In this document: positions 18,094 through 27,991 of the stretch, one piece after another
Layout: every line of letters starts with the position of its first letter
Numbering within the stretch: the stretch's first letter is position 1
Origin: Amygdalobacter nucleatus
GTDB lineage: Bacteria; Bacillota; Clostridia; Saccharofermentanales; Fastidiosipilaceae
Assembly (NCBI RefSeq): GCF_029167365.1
Contig: NZ_JARFNM010000001.1
Span: 1,356,001-1,420,000, forward strand
Length of the DNA: 64,000 nt
Direction of reading: 5' to 3'
Program-made: the position numbers and the translations under genes
The notes under the pieces: generated by a model
Database searches by the model: none
The model's input: the letters and a program-made list of their open reading frames with translations, nothing else
What the model was told of the DNA's origin: nothing

Positions 18094-19617
18094 TTATGAC
18101 TGCTTGTCAAAAGTCTCGTTAAGTCTCTTTTTATTTTCTTCGACCTCATCCAGGATTCCTTTTTCTTTTGCTTTTTTGAGGTGTTTGTCCTTGGTTAGAT
18201 CGAGCCTGTTACCTTTTAGTTCACTTGAGTTTTCGCCTTCGATATAACATTCTGCAAGTCCTTTTAGATTTTTTACAAATTTGTCTTTGCAAATTAGGTT
18301 ACTTATTTCGTGCTTGGTTTCTAGTTCGTAGTGGTGCCTTTCGTCTGAGTTTCTGTACCTTGCATACATTGTGAAGTAAAAGACGAATCCTGATAGTAAT
18401 AGGATCCAGAAGAGCTGCCTTGAATCTTGGAATTTTGTGTCGTCAAAAATGCTCATAGCAGCCACAAGATTTAATACAAATGCTGCTAATCCTCCTAAGA
18501 TCTCAACAAGGACTGAACAGATAAACAGCTTCGTAAAGTTTATAGGCACGCTACCCATGGTTTCCTTGGTTCTTGCGTTTACCGCCACATAGTGAAGTAG
18601 ATTCTTGCCGTTTTTCTTTTGCATATAGCTGTAGAGCCACACTGGTAGGTAGGCTGCCTTCCATGAATCGCCTTTTACTTTGTAGTCTTCGTCCTCCCAT
18701 CTTACACCTCTGTCATATTCTTCCACAGTATCCTTTGCTGCAAGTCTTGCCACGTCGGAGCTTTGTGCAAAGACTGCTTCTCTTAGAAAGTCGATATTAC
18801 TATCTCTCTTCTCTGATGTGTAGCCTTTCATGTAGTTTGCGTTAAACTTGACAGAGTTTTCTGTGTCAAAGGGCATGATGGCGTTTATGATGTTGGTAGT
18901 TTTTTCCTTGGCTGTGTAATCCAGTTTGTCGGTTGAAGATTCTATGGATAAATCATCCATAAATATATCAAAGTCCCTTTCGATTTCGTAGCAATCTGCG
19001 TCGTACTTTGTATGTTTGTCGTCCCCTGTGCCAACTTCGTAGCTATTCGTTTTGATTTCTCCTTCGCCCCATAGGTGCATGTGGGCGTTGACATCCACAA
19101 GCATGTACGGAAGGTAGACTCCGCAGATATTCTCTGTGGTAAACTCCCTTGTAAATTTTGGATGGGCGAAAAATTTTCTCTGTTTGACGAATTTTTCTAT
19201 CTCTTCTTGGGCGTCACTCCTTGTCACGCTAAATGGAAGTATGACGTCTGGCACTGCTCCATTCGGCACTATATTGTTGATGGAGAGTGTGTTGCGACAC
19301 CAGTGACACCTCGCCTGGGTGGTGGTGTTGGTATCGATTACTACTTCGGCGCCACAGCTTTCACATTTAACTGTGATTATGCTTTCCGCAGCTTCGTCTA
19401 TGTCTGCTGCTCCACTTCCCATGGTGGTTCCTTCTAATGTGCTTATGTCTTGGTCTTCTGGTGCTAGTTCTGGCTCGAATTCAGTTCTACAGAAATTACA
19501 TCTGAGCTTGCCAGTCTTGGTGTTGGTCTGTATGTCTGTTGAGCCACACTTAGGACACTTGATCTGACCATCCTTTAAGCCGCTTGACATATCTATTATT
19601 TTTATATCGTCTTCCAT
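18094..19617 (-). CDS. TFIIB-type zinc-ribbon membrane protein (YdjG-like)
   Basis: The 507-residue protein has a TFIIB-type zinc ribbon (CPKCGSTDIQTNTKTGKLRCNFC, about residues 20-45) and a second ribbon (CESCGAEVVIDTNTTTQARCHWC, about 84-106). A soluble domain follows, with two transmembrane helices near residues 365-425. Bacillus subtilis YdjG has the same plan (zinc ribbons then membrane segments) and works with YdjH, YdjI and PspA at the stressed cell membrane. The SPFH gene is directly upstream (8 bases), forming an operon as in ydjGHI. No YdjH or PspA homologue is seen. Function by homology is tentative. Confidence 0.7.
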   Translation of the reverse strand: MEDDIKIIDMSSGLKDGQIKCPKCGSTDIQTNTKTGKLRCNFCRTEFEPELAPEDQDISTLEGTTMGSGAADIDEAAESIITVKCESCGAEVVIDTNTTTQARCHWCRNTLSINNIVPNGAVPDVILPFSVTRSDAQEEIEKFVKQRKFFAHPKFTREFTTENICGVYLPYMLVDVNAHMHLWGEGEIKTNSYEVGTGDDKHTKYDADCYEIERDFDIFMDDLSIESSTDKLDYTAKEKTTNIINAIMPFDTENSVKFNANYMKGYTSEKRDSNIDFLREAVFAQSSDVARLAAKDTVEEYDRGVRWEDEDYKVKGDSWKAAYLPVWLYSYMQKKNGKNLLHYVAVNARTKETMGSVPINFTKLFICSVLVEILGGLAAFVLNLVAAMSIFDDTKFQDSRQLFWILLLSGFVFYFTMYARYRNSDERHHYELETKHEISNLICKDKFVKNLKGLAECYIEGENSSELKGNRLDLTKDKHLKKAKEKGILDEVEENKKRLNETFDKQS

Positions 19618-19625
19618 AAAATCAC

Positions 19626-20885
19626 CTATAGACCTAGTAATTCTCTCTTCATCTTGTCAAATTCTTCTTGGGTTATGACTTCTGCATCGAGAAGTTTCTT
19701 CATCTTAATTAATTTTTCTGTTGGATCTTCTGGTGGTTGGTTTTGGTTTTGTGGTTGTCCTTGATTTTGTTGTTGATTTTGTCCTTGGCCATAGTTTCCT
19801 TGGTTTTGATTTAACTGACCTCCACCGAAATTAGGTTGGTAGTAGTTTCCTACGTTTGGTTGTTGAACTCCTCCCATCATATTTCCTGCAGCGTTCATGC
19901 CCATTCCCATAAATGCCATGTTTGCTCCGCCACCATTTTCTCCTGCAGCTTGCATGCCTCTAGCCACAGATTGTTGCATAAATGAATTGCCACGGGAGCC
20001 TGAAAGTGCATCGGCTCTCTTGACATCCTTCATCATTTCCTTGGTATCTTCGTCATATTCGATTGCCAAGATTGCTGTCTTCACAATTTCAAGACCACGG
20101 GTGGAACTCCATTCGTAATTGTCTTCTACTGCAGCTGAAAGAGATTTTGCAAATCCTATTTGATCTCCTTGGATCTTGCTAATCCTATTGCCCCTAGTTG
20201 GATCGTTGGTATAGTTTGAAAATGCCGCTGATAGACTGCCAACTACTTCGTTGAAGAGTTGTTCTGCTGCATCATTATCCATATCTCCTAAATCAAATGC
20301 TGGTGCTCCAGAACTTAGATATTTAACTGGAACGAAATTTTTTAAAAATGAGATTGGATCTACGATCTTTACTGTATACGTTCCTCTTATAACTGCTCCT
20401 ACTTGGGTGCCGAAGAAGGCATCGTCCCAATAGATTTCACTTTGAGTGCCGAATCTATTGTTTGGTATTTCTTTCAGGTTTACATAGAAGAGAAGTTGGT
20501 TTGTGGCTGGTATGCCTCCAAACTTAAATTTTTCCCAGGATGTTTTGACTATGGATTCCATAAGTCCGTCCCCTGAAAATATGGATTTTGAATTCGGATC
20601 GTCTGAGCTATAAATATATCCACCTATTTCTGTAATTATGCTGGTGATTGCTCCGTCTTGGATGGTTACAAGGGCGGTTCCTTCTGGAACGATGACCTTG
20701 GTTCCATTGGTAATTACATTTTCATTTCCTTTGTAATTTGCTCCTCTACCGTTGTTTGTTCCCATTGGTACTCCTGGGAACAATGCCGCCGTTTCTGGCA
20801 CTCCTTCCATCGGCCCATAAAAATCTTTCCATTGATCTGCGAGAGTTCCTCCTAGTGAACCTCTAAATGCTTGAATAAATCCCAT
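19626..20885 (-). CDS. SPFH-domain protein with SHOCT tail (YdjI-like)
   Basis: The 419-residue protein starts MGFIQAFRGSLGGTLADQWKDFY, the N-terminus of the YdjI / 'virion core protein' SPFH family. The SPFH-like domain covers about residues 30-290. A Gly/Asn/Gln-rich linker (330-385) leads to a C-terminal SHOCT domain (DPTEKLIKMKKLLDAEVIT). SPFH proteins form large rings that organise membrane domains. The linker is low-complexity, with runs of Gln and Asn. It sits 8 bases upstream of the zinc-ribbon gene and is translated first. Confidence 0.85.
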   Translation of the reverse strand: MGFIQAFRGSLGGTLADQWKDFYGPMEGVPETAALFPGVPMGTNNGRGANYKGNENVITNGTKVIVPEGTALVTIQDGAITSIITEIGGYIYSSDDPNSKSIFSGDGLMESIVKTSWEKFKFGGIPATNQLLFYVNLKEIPNNRFGTQSEIYWDDAFFGTQVGAVIRGTYTVKIVDPISFLKNFVPVKYLSSGAPAFDLGDMDNDAAEQLFNEVVGSLSAAFSNYTNDPTRGNRISKIQGDQIGFAKSLSAAVEDNYEWSSTRGLEIVKTAILAIEYDEDTKEMMKDVKRADALSGSRGNSFMQQSVARGMQAAGENGGGANMAFMGMGMNAAGNMMGGVQQPNVGNYYQPNFGGGQLNQNQGNYGQGQNQQQNQGQPQNQNQPPEDPTEKLIKMKKLLDAEVITQEEFDKMKRELLGL

Positions 20886-20912
20886 TTTTTTACCTCCTAT
20901 TTTGTTTAATTA

Positions 20913-21631
20913 CTAATAAATTCTTTCAAATATGTCCTTGACCACATCATATTTAAGGACCATGGTTCCAGTTTTGTTTATGAAGTAGTATCCCACTAGC
21001 TCTGTCAGTTCTTTGTCCTTTGGATTGTCTTTTCTAATGGTTACAAAATAACCTTCGTCTTTTGTTCCATCTCGATCGACTTTGTAATCGCTAACGTCCA
21101 TGTAGAATAGACCATCGCCGATGATCGAAAGTTTTTTAATCTTTCTAGAACTTCGTCCCCTGCGTTATTCTCATCTATATCATCTGAAATAGTTTTGTCG
21201 TTTATGTAGATTGATCTCTTCTTGGCGTTCCATTTCACATCCATATCAAATAGTTCTGAAACGGATCTAAGTGGAATATAGGTTCTGTTGTTTCTTATAA
21301 ACACCGACTCATCTAGAAGCACAGGTCCAGCTTTTACCTCATCTGAATACCAAGCCGTGTCATCTCCTATGGCTAGAAGAATATTTGTGTGATCTTTTTC
21401 TATGGTCACAGTCATATCTTCTCTATTATATTCAACCTTTGCTCCTAGATTTTCTGCAATAATGCTAACCGGCACAAAGGTTCTGTTTCCAAATATAAGT
21501 GGCGGTTGATCTGATTTTACAAGTTTTCCGTTTACATATATCTTTACATCGTTTTGTGCTCTAAATCCTGTGAGAAAAACTGCTGTTAATATTAACAAAA
21601 CAGTGCCTATCCTCTTTAAACTCTTTGACAT
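20913..21631 (-). pseudogene. Copper-amine-oxidase-type stalk-domain protein, frameshifted
   Basis: From the ATG at 21631 (GGAGG RBS) the protein has a signal peptide (MSKSLKRIGTVLLILTAVFL) and the stalk domain, with two repeats (KIYVNGKLVKSDQPPLIFGNRTFVPVSIIAENLGAKVEY and the following half). The frame breaks at the six-base T run 21132-21137 (A6 on the coding strand). Adding one A joins LERLKKLSIIGDGLFYMDVSDYK to the second frame, which ends at 20913 (FERIY). The joined protein has about 240 residues. The stalk domain is a cell-envelope protein module. The short homopolymer makes phase variation or a sequencing error equally possible. Confidence 0.75.
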
Positions 21632-21900
21632 AGCGTCCTCCAATTTATTTGTAATGCAAGCAACGAAAACTTTATAAATTTATAATGCTAAATTTATAAT
21701 ACTAAATTTAAAATATCTCCACATCACCCGAAAGAATGACTTTTATAAAATTTTTAGATTTTATTTTACAGTGTCGGTCAATAGATTATAGATAATATAT
21801 TTGATATAATTAAAAAAAGATTTTATTTATTTTATTGATTTAACAGCTTAATAAATTTTATTTCTTTTATTTCGTAGAATATTATTGAAGGGAGGTTACT

Positions 21901-23199
21901 ATGTATCGCAAAGAAATTATAAGTTATATCGTTTCTATTTGTTTGGTCTTAATCGCTTGTTTGCTACATGCTTTGGATTTTTATCACTATATAGATTTCC
22001 CTATACATACCATTGTGCTTATTCTATATACGTTTGTAATTTTTATATGGATGCACAATATGATGAATAGAGTAATTAGAAGTTCTATAGTCACTAGATT
22101 TAGAATCATCGGCATACTCCTTATCTGTTATCTCACGATAAGGACTGTGAAGTACGAATTTTTGATCGAAAATGAAGACGCAGTAAGACTTATAAGAAAT
22201 TTTTACTTTGTCTTTCCACTTGTTTTAACTCATCTCGTGTTCCTCACTTCTCTTCACGTCGGTAAATCAGAGAGAGAAAATATAAGCCATCATTGGAATC
22301 TTCTTTGGATACCTACTTGTGTAACTGCCCTTCTAATCTTGACCAATGACTACCACGAGCTTGTCTTCTCCGTTGACCCAAATGTTAGAGGTCTAAATAT
22401 GTATGGTCCCGTATTTTATTTTGTAATTATCTACATAGGACTTCTTTCTCTATGCACTTTAGTATTTACAATGCTTCCTTCCTTTAAAAATAGAAATTTA
22501 GCTTCTGTAGATCTGCCTATCTTTATACTTATCATCTGGGGTCTATATACTTTTCTATACATGATTGGTTGGAAAAATTTCGAATACTTTAAAATTATTT
22601 TCAAAAGTGCAGAATTCAATATCTTGATAGTTGTGCTTTTTATAGAATCCTTGGTGTTTATGAGACTTCTGCCTTCCAACAGAGGATATGAATCATTCTT
22701 GCAGATTTCTTCTTTAAATATTGGGATTATGGACTTAAATGGCAAGATGATATTCAGTCCAAAAATGTATAGAGATATCGAGCCATCTCTCATTGAAGAT
22801 GCGCTATTAAATCCAATTTTTATCGATGAAGATACTATGCTTGAAAGTGCAAAGATCAAGGGCGGTAAATCTTTTTGGTTTGTAGATTTTACCGATTTCA
22901 ACAATCTAAAGAGAAAGCTAATCAGTATCAGCGAAGATATGCTAAGCGAAAACGAACTTCTAAAGGCAAATAGCATCTTGCAGAAAAATATGGTTAAACT
23001 GGAAGAACAAAGAGAGATTAGAGAACATATTCACATGAAGCTAAAGCCTCAGTTCGGTCAACTTAAATACATCTTGATGAACCTGCCGGATGATGAAAAT
23101 TTGTTTGAGATAAAACTAAAACACGCATGTTTTCTCGATGTATATATAAAGAGGTACGCCAACTTATTTTTGATTACTAAAAATAGCATAAAAATCTAG
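21901..23199 (+). pseudogene. 7TM sensor protein, 5' part, disrupted by Tn916-type insertion
   Basis: Residues 1-428 of a sensor protein. Seven hydrophobic segments in the first 260 residues fit the histidine-kinase N-terminal 7TM sensor region. A PAS-like segment follows (LQISSLNIGIMDLNGKMIF), then a coiled-coil and a HisKA-like stretch (QREIREHIHMKLKPQFGQLKYIL). The last six residues (SIKI plus stop) come from the transposon. The rest of the gene lies at 41220-41585. RBS GGGAGG precedes ATG 21901. The joined protein would have about 547 residues and head a three-gene signalling operon. Confidence 0.85.
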
Positions 23200-23200
23200 T
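23179..23200. other. attL: left junction of the Tn916-type element
   Basis: The host codons ATT ACT AAA AAT (ITKN) run into agcataaaaatctagttatc, the recognisable left end of Tn916. The shared aaaaata (23179-23185) recurs at the right junction 41220-41226, marking the recombination (coupling) site. It lies in an A/T-rich stretch as Tn916 prefers. Confidence 0.85.
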
Positions 23201-23417
23201 TATCCGCATAAAAACTGGACTTATCACACTTTATCAAGGTCAAAACCACTCAATTTACTACTAATTTACTACTTATGAATGAGCTTTGATACGACGATTT
23301 ATCCTTGAAAAGTGAAGATATAAAGATACTTCCAATAAAATTTGAATATTTAATAGGTAGACACTTCAAAAAATGAGGTGTCTATTTTTTTACCCGATTT
23401 TGAAAGGAAGTGAACTT

Positions 23418-23492
23418 ATGAAAACAAAAAATCAAGAATCAAAAGGTCGTTCCCCACTCTTTAAGACCATCAAACATTCATTCAGCCAATAA
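23418..23492 (+). CDS. Small Tn916 leader-end peptide (orf24 position)
   Basis: A 24-residue peptide (MKTKNQESKGRSPLFKTIKH...) preceded by GGAAGTG. It occupies the orf24 position just before orf23, in the first part of the conjugation operon. It is basic and has no known role. Confidence 0.5.
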   Translation: MKTKNQESKGRSPLFKTIKHSFSQ

Positions 23493-23514
23493 AAAAGAAA
23501 GGATAGGTAAAAAT

Positions 23515-23829
23515 ATGGAACTTAAATTTGTGATTCCCAACATGGAAAAAACATTCGGCAATTTAGAATTTGCTGGCGAGGATAAAGTCGTTCAGCGAAG
23601 AATCAACGGACGGCTAACTGTCTTATCAAGAAGCTATAATCTCTATTCTGATGTTCAAAGAGCAGATGATATTGTGGTGGTGCTTCCTGCTGAAGCTGGC
23701 GAAAAACATTTCGGCTTTGAGGAACGTGTGAAGTTAGTCAATCCACGTATTACCGCAGAGGGCTACAAAATCGGCACTCGTGGTTTTACAAATTACCTTT
23801 TACATGCTGACGACATGATAAAAGAATAA
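23515..23829 (+). CDS. orf23: Tn916 Orf23 (DUF961-type) conjugation protein
   Basis: The 104-residue protein begins MELKFVIPNMEKTFGNLEFAG and contains NPRITAEGYKIGTRGFTNYLLHADDM. It is the usual Tn916 Orf23, a YdcP-like family protein, and a paralogue of Orf22, sharing the FGxL start and the DD motif near the end. Its part in transfer is unclear; it is encoded in the same transcript as the transfer genes. Confidence 0.9.
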   Translation: MELKFVIPNMEKTFGNLEFAGEDKVVQRRINGRLTVLSRSYNLYSDVQRADDIVVVLPAEAGEKHFGFEERVKLVNPRITAEGYKIGTRGFTNYLLHADDMIKE

Positions 23830-23844
23830 AGAAAGAGAGGAAAA

Positions 23845-24231
23845 ATGATGAGATTAGCAAATGGCATTGTATTAGATAAAGACACGACTTTTGGAGAATT
23901 GAAATTCTCTGCTCTACGTCGTGAAGTGAGAATCCAAAATGAAGACGGGTCGGTTTCAGATGAAATCAAGGAACGTACCTATGACTTAAAATCCAAAGGA
24001 CAAGGACGCATGATTCAAGTAAGTATTCCTGCCAGCGTGCCTTTGAAAGAGTTTGATTATAACGCACGGGTGGAACTTATCAATCCCATTGCGGACACCG
24101 TTGCTACTGCCACCTATCAAGGAGCAGATGTTGACTGGTATATCAAGGCAGACGATATTGTGCTGACAAAGGATTCTAGTTCATTCAAAGCTCAACCACA
24201 AGCAAAGAAAGAACCGACACAAGACAAATAG
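23845..24231 (+). CDS. orf22: Tn916 Orf22 (DUF961-type) conjugation protein
   Basis: The 128-residue protein begins MMRLANGIVLDKDTTFGELKF, with ADDIVLTKDSSSF near the end. It is the Orf22 of Tn916-like elements and a paralogue of Orf23. A GAGAGGAAA RBS precedes it. Function is not established. The tail is Lys/Gln-rich. Confidence 0.9.
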   Translation: MMRLANGIVLDKDTTFGELKFSALRREVRIQNEDGSVSDEIKERTYDLKSKGQGRMIQVSIPASVPLKEFDYNARVELINPIADTVATATYQGADVDWYIKADDIVLTKDSSSFKAQPQAKKEPTQDK

Positions 24232-24259
24232 TCGCTAGGTAGAAAGGAGACTTTTTCGC

Positions 24260-25645
24260 ATGAAACAGCGTGGTAAAAGGATTCGCCCATCTGGTAAAGA
24301 TTTAGTCTTTCATTTTACGATAGCGTCACTCCTGCCTGTTTTCCTGCTGGTTGTCGGACTGTTTCATGTGAAGACAATCCAGCAGATCAACTGGCAGGAT
24401 TTTAACCTATCACAAGCAGATAAGATTGACATTCCCTATTTAATTATCAGTTTCAGTGTCGCAATTCTTATCTGCTTGCTGGTAGCGTTTGTATTCAAAC
24501 GGGTTCGCTATGATACGGTTAAACAACTTTACCACCGTCAAAAACTGGCAAAGATGATACTTGAAAACAAGTGGTATGAATCTGAACAGGTCAAAACAGA
24601 GGGTTTCTTTAAAGATAGTGCTGGTCGTACAAAGGAAAAGATAACCTACTTCCCTAAAATGTATTATCGACTTAAAAATGGCTTGATACAGATACGGGTG
24701 GAAATCACGCTGGGAAAATATCAAGACCAACTCTTACACTTGGAAAAGAAATTAGAGAGTGGCTTGTACTGTGAGCTGACGGATAAAGAGTTAAAGGATT
24801 CCTATGTGGAATATACTTTGCTCTATGACACCATAGCCAGTCGTATTTCTATTGATGAAGTAGAAGCTAAAGATGGTAAACTTCGCTTAATGAAAAACGT
24901 ATGGTGGGAATATGATAAGCTCCCTCATATGTTGATTGCTGGTGGTACAGGTGGCGGTAAAACTTACTTTATACTGACACTGATTGAAGCCTTGCTTCAT
25001 ACAGATTCAAAACTGTATATTCTTGACCCGAAAAATGCTGATCTTGCGGACTTAGGTTCTGTGATGGCAAATGTCTACTATAGAAAAGAAGACTTGCTTT
25101 CTTGCATTGAAACATTCTATGAAGAAATGATGAAACGTAGTGAGGAAATGAAGCAGATGAAGAACTATAAGACTGGCAAAAATTATGCTTACTTAGGTCT
25201 CCCGGCACACTTCTTAATCTTTGATGAATACGTCGCTTTCATGGAAATGCTGGGAACAAAAGAAAACACCGCAGTTATGAATAAGCTGAAACAGATTGTC
25301 ATGTTAGGTCGTCAAGCTGGCTTCTTTCTAATACTGGCTTGTCAACGTCCAGACGCAAAATATTTAGGCGACGGAATCCGTGATCAGTTTAATTTCAGAG
25401 TGGCTTTAGGTCGTATGTCTGAAATGGGCTATGGCATGATGTTTGGCAGTGACGTACAAAAGGATTTCTTCTTAAAGCGAATCAAAGGTCGTGGCTATGT
25501 TGATGTAGGAACAAGTGTCATATCAGAGTTTTATACTCCCCTTGTACCAAAAGGATATGATTTCTTGGAGGAAATTAAAAAGTTATCCAACAGCAGACAG
25601 TCCACGCAGGCGACGTGCGAAGCGGAAGTCGCAGGTGTGGACTGA
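24260..25645 (+). CDS. orf21: Tn916 Orf21: FtsK/SpoIIIE-type coupling protein (TcpA)
   Basis: The 461-residue ATPase links the relaxosome to the conjugation channel. Two N-terminal transmembrane helices (about residues 15-75) are followed by an FtsK/HerA motor with the Walker A motif GGTGGGKTYF and the Walker B-like FLIFDEY. The length equals the Tn916 Orf21. It is located upstream of oriT as in all family members. Confidence 0.95.
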   Translation: MKQRGKRIRPSGKDLVFHFTIASLLPVFLLVVGLFHVKTIQQINWQDFNLSQADKIDIPYLIISFSVAILICLLVAFVFKRVRYDTVKQLYHRQKLAKMILENKWYESEQVKTEGFFKDSAGRTKEKITYFPKMYYRLKNGLIQIRVEITLGKYQDQLLHLEKKLESGLYCELTDKELKDSYVEYTLLYDTIASRISIDEVEAKDGKLRLMKNVWWEYDKLPHMLIAGGTGGGKTYFILTLIEALLHTDSKLYILDPKNADLADLGSVMANVYYRKEDLLSCIETFYEEMMKRSEEMKQMKNYKTGKNYAYLGLPAHFLIFDEYVAFMEMLGTKENTAVMNKLKQIVMLGRQAGFFLILACQRPDAKYLGDGIRDQFNFRVALGRMSEMGYGMMFGSDVQKDFFLKRIKGRGYVDVGTSVISEFYTPLVPKGYDFLEEIKKLSNSRQSTQATCEAEVAGVD

Positions 25646-25822
25646 TCTTGCTGGCTGGTGTGGCAATAGCCACGCCAGCACTTAACCCCCCGTATCTAAC
25701 AGGGGGGTACAAATCGACAGGAAACAGTCAAAAAAACATTAGAAAATCCTTTGGTTACAAGGGATTTACAAAATTTCAGCGTATGTCAAATGGGCTTTAA
25801 AAGTTGACATACGCCTTTTTGA
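25646..25822 (+). other. oriT: Tn916-type origin of transfer
   Basis: The 177 bases between orf21 and orf20 are the known oriT position. They contain two inverted repeats, TGCTGGC...GCCAGCA and CCCCCC...GGGGGG, on either side of the GTATCTAACA segment, where the MobT relaxase acts. Assignment rests on position and pattern. Confidence 0.8.
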
Positions 25823-27028
25823 TTGGAGGGATTTTTACTGAATGAACAAACTTGGTTACAGCATTTAAAAGAAAAACGCTTGGCTTATGGACTATCTCAA
25901 AACCGTTTAGCTGTTGCGACTGGTATTACAAGGCAGTATCTAAGCGATATTGAAACAGGAAAAGTCAAGCCATCAGAGGATTTACAGCAGTCCCTTTGGG
26001 AAGCTCTGGAACGCTTCAATCCCGACGCTCCCCTTGAAATGCTGTTTGATTATGTAAGAATTCGCTTTCCGACAACAGACGTACAGCAGGTGGTCGAAAA
26101 CATCTTACAACTGAAACTGTCCTATTTTCTTCATGAGGACTATGGTTTCTATTCTTATTCAGAGCATTATGCTTTAGGCGACATATTCGTCCTTTGCTCC
26201 CATGAACTGGACAAAGGAGTTCTGGTGGAATTGAAAGGTCGTGGGTGCAGACAATTTGAAAGCTATCTTCTGGCACAACAAAGAAGCTGGTATGAGTTCT
26301 TTATGGACGTTTTGGTGGCTGGCGGTGTGATGAAACGCCTTGACCTTGCCATTAACGATAAGACAGGGATTTTAAATATCCCTGTACTCACTGAAAAGTG
26401 CCAACAGGAAGAATGTATCTCCGTCTTCCGCAGTTTTAAAAGCTATCGCAGTGGCGAACTGGTACGCAAAGAGGAAAAGGAATGTATGGGAAACACCCTC
26501 TATATCGGTTCATTACAAAGTGAAGTTTATTTCTGTATCTATGAAAAGGACTACGAGCAGTACAAGAAAAATGATATTCCCATTGAAGACGCAGAAGTAA
26601 AAAACCGTTTTGAGATTCGATTGAAAAATGAGCGTGCCTATTATGCAGTCCGTGATTTACTCGTCTATGACAATCCAGAGCATACCGCCTTTAAAATTAT
26701 CAATCGGTATATCCGTTTTGTAGATAAAGACGATTCCAAACCTCGTTCTGATTGGAAACTGAATGAAGAATGGGCTTGGTTTATTGGGAACAATCGTGAA
26801 CGATTAAAACTAACCACAAAACCAGAGCCTTACTCCTTCCAAAGGACGCTGAACTGGCTATCTCATCAAGTTGCCCCGACCTTAAAGGTTGCGATTAAAC
26901 TTGATGAAATCAACCAGACGCAGGTTGTAAAAGACATTCTCGACCATGCGAAACTGACAGACCGACACAAGCAGATTTTGAAGCAACAGTCAGTAAAAGA
27001 ACAGGACGTGATAACAACAAAAAAATAA
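25823..27028 (+). CDS. orf20: Tn916 Orf20: MobT relaxase (Rep_trans family)
   Basis: The 401-residue protein has an N-terminal helix-turn-helix (LKEKRLAYGLSQNRLAVATGIT) and a Rep_trans replication-initiator-like domain (KGRGCRQFESYLLAQQRSWYEFF; MKRLDLAINDK). It nicks oriT and starts single-strand transfer and rolling-circle replication. The TTG start at 25823 overlaps the GGAGGG RBS region and is taken from the family; CTG at 25838 with better spacing is an alternative. Confidence 0.93.
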   Translation: MEGFLLNEQTWLQHLKEKRLAYGLSQNRLAVATGITRQYLSDIETGKVKPSEDLQQSLWEALERFNPDAPLEMLFDYVRIRFPTTDVQQVVENILQLKLSYFLHEDYGFYSYSEHYALGDIFVLCSHELDKGVLVELKGRGCRQFESYLLAQQRSWYEFFMDVLVAGGVMKRLDLAINDKTGILNIPVLTEKCQQEECISVFRSFKSYRSGELVRKEEKECMGNTLYIGSLQSEVYFCIYEKDYEQYKKNDIPIEDAEVKNRFEIRLKNERAYYAVRDLLVYDNPEHTAFKIINRYIRFVDKDDSKPRSDWKLNEEWAWFIGNNRERLKLTTKPEPYSFQRTLNWLSHQVAPTLKVAIKLDEINQTQVVKDILDHAKLTDRHKQILKQQSVKEQDVITTKK

Positions 27029-27070
27029 CTCAAATACAAATTCATTGAATATAGAGAGGAGAACATTTTT

Positions 27071-27292
27071 ATGAATTTTGGACAAAACCTTTATAACTGG
27101 TTTCTATCAAACGCTCAATCACTGGTGCTTTTAGCAATCGTTGTGATTGGCTTGTATCTTGGCTTCAAGCGTGAGTTTAGCAAACTGATTGGCTTTTTAA
27201 TTATTGCGATTATTGCGGTTGGCTTAGTCTTCAACGCTGCTGGAGTAAAAGACATTTTACTAGAGCTATTCAATCGCATTATTGGTGCTTAA
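27071..27292 (+). CDS. orf19: Tn916 Orf19: small membrane conjugation protein
   Basis: The 73-residue protein begins MNFGQNLYNWFLSNAQSLVLL and has two hydrophobic segments. It is the usual Orf19, likely a small component of the Tn916 transfer machinery. RBS GAGAGGAGAA precedes it. Confidence 0.85.
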   Translation: MNFGQNLYNWFLSNAQSLVLLAIVVIGLYLGFKREFSKLIGFLIIAIIAVGLVFNAAGVKDILLELFNRIIGA

Positions 27293-27408
27293 ATAAAACC
27301 GTTCTTTTGTGGAATATAAGTGGTTTTCTTATGTTCCGCAAAGGAATGGTACACCAAACGAAGTGCGGTAGGGATTTTTGAATCTCTACAAAGAAAGGAC
27401 GTGAATAT

Positions 27409-27903
27409 ATGGACGATATGCAAGTCTATATTGCGAATTTAGGCAAATACAATGAGGGCGAATTGGTCGGTGCGTGGTTTACCTTTCCCATTGACTTTGA
27501 GGAAGTCAAAGAGAAAATCGGCTTGAATGATGAATATGAGGAATACGCCATTCATGACTACGAGTTACCCTTTACGGTTGACGAATACACTTCCATTGGC
27601 GAACTCAATCGACTATGGGAAATGGTATCGGAATTACCCGAAGAATTACAATCGGAGCTATCTGCTCTGCTCACTCATTTTTCAAGCATTGAAGAACTAA
27701 GCGAACATCAAGAGGATATTATCATTCATTCCGATTGTGATGATATGTATGACGTGGCACGCTACTACATTGAAGAAACGGGTGCTTTAGGCGAAGTACC
27801 AGCTAGTCAAAACTATATTGATTATCAAGCCTATGGTCGGGATTTAGACCTTTCAGGAACGTTTATCTCAACCAATCATGGGATTTTTGAAATCGTCTAT
27901 TAA
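27409..27903 (+). CDS. ardA: Antirestriction protein ArdA (Tn916 Orf18)
   Basis: The 164-residue acidic protein (MDDMQVYIANLGKYNEGELVGAWFTFP; RDLDLSGTFISTNHG) is the DNA-mimic ArdA, which inhibits type I restriction enzymes and helps the element to establish in new hosts. It may lack one or two residues relative to the common Tn916 form near VPASQNY; that comparison is from memory. It starts after GAAAGGACG and overlaps the reading upstream of orf17. Confidence 0.95.
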   Translation: MDDMQVYIANLGKYNEGELVGAWFTFPIDFEEVKEKIGLNDEYEEYAIHDYELPFTVDEYTSIGELNRLWEMVSELPEELQSELSALLTHFSSIEELSEHQEDIIIHSDCDDMYDVARYYIEETGALGEVPASQNYIDYQAYGRDLDLSGTFISTNHGIFEIVY

Positions 27904-27991
27904 ATCTGTCGGTACATTACTACTGGCAGATTTTCTATTTTACGGGGTGGCTCAATCAGCTACCCCTATTTTTTATGAAAGGATTGATTAC

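Noticed and set aside
27878-27991. Longer orf17 start
   Set aside because: It overlaps ardA, and the ATG at 27992 has a proper RBS and the family N-terminus.
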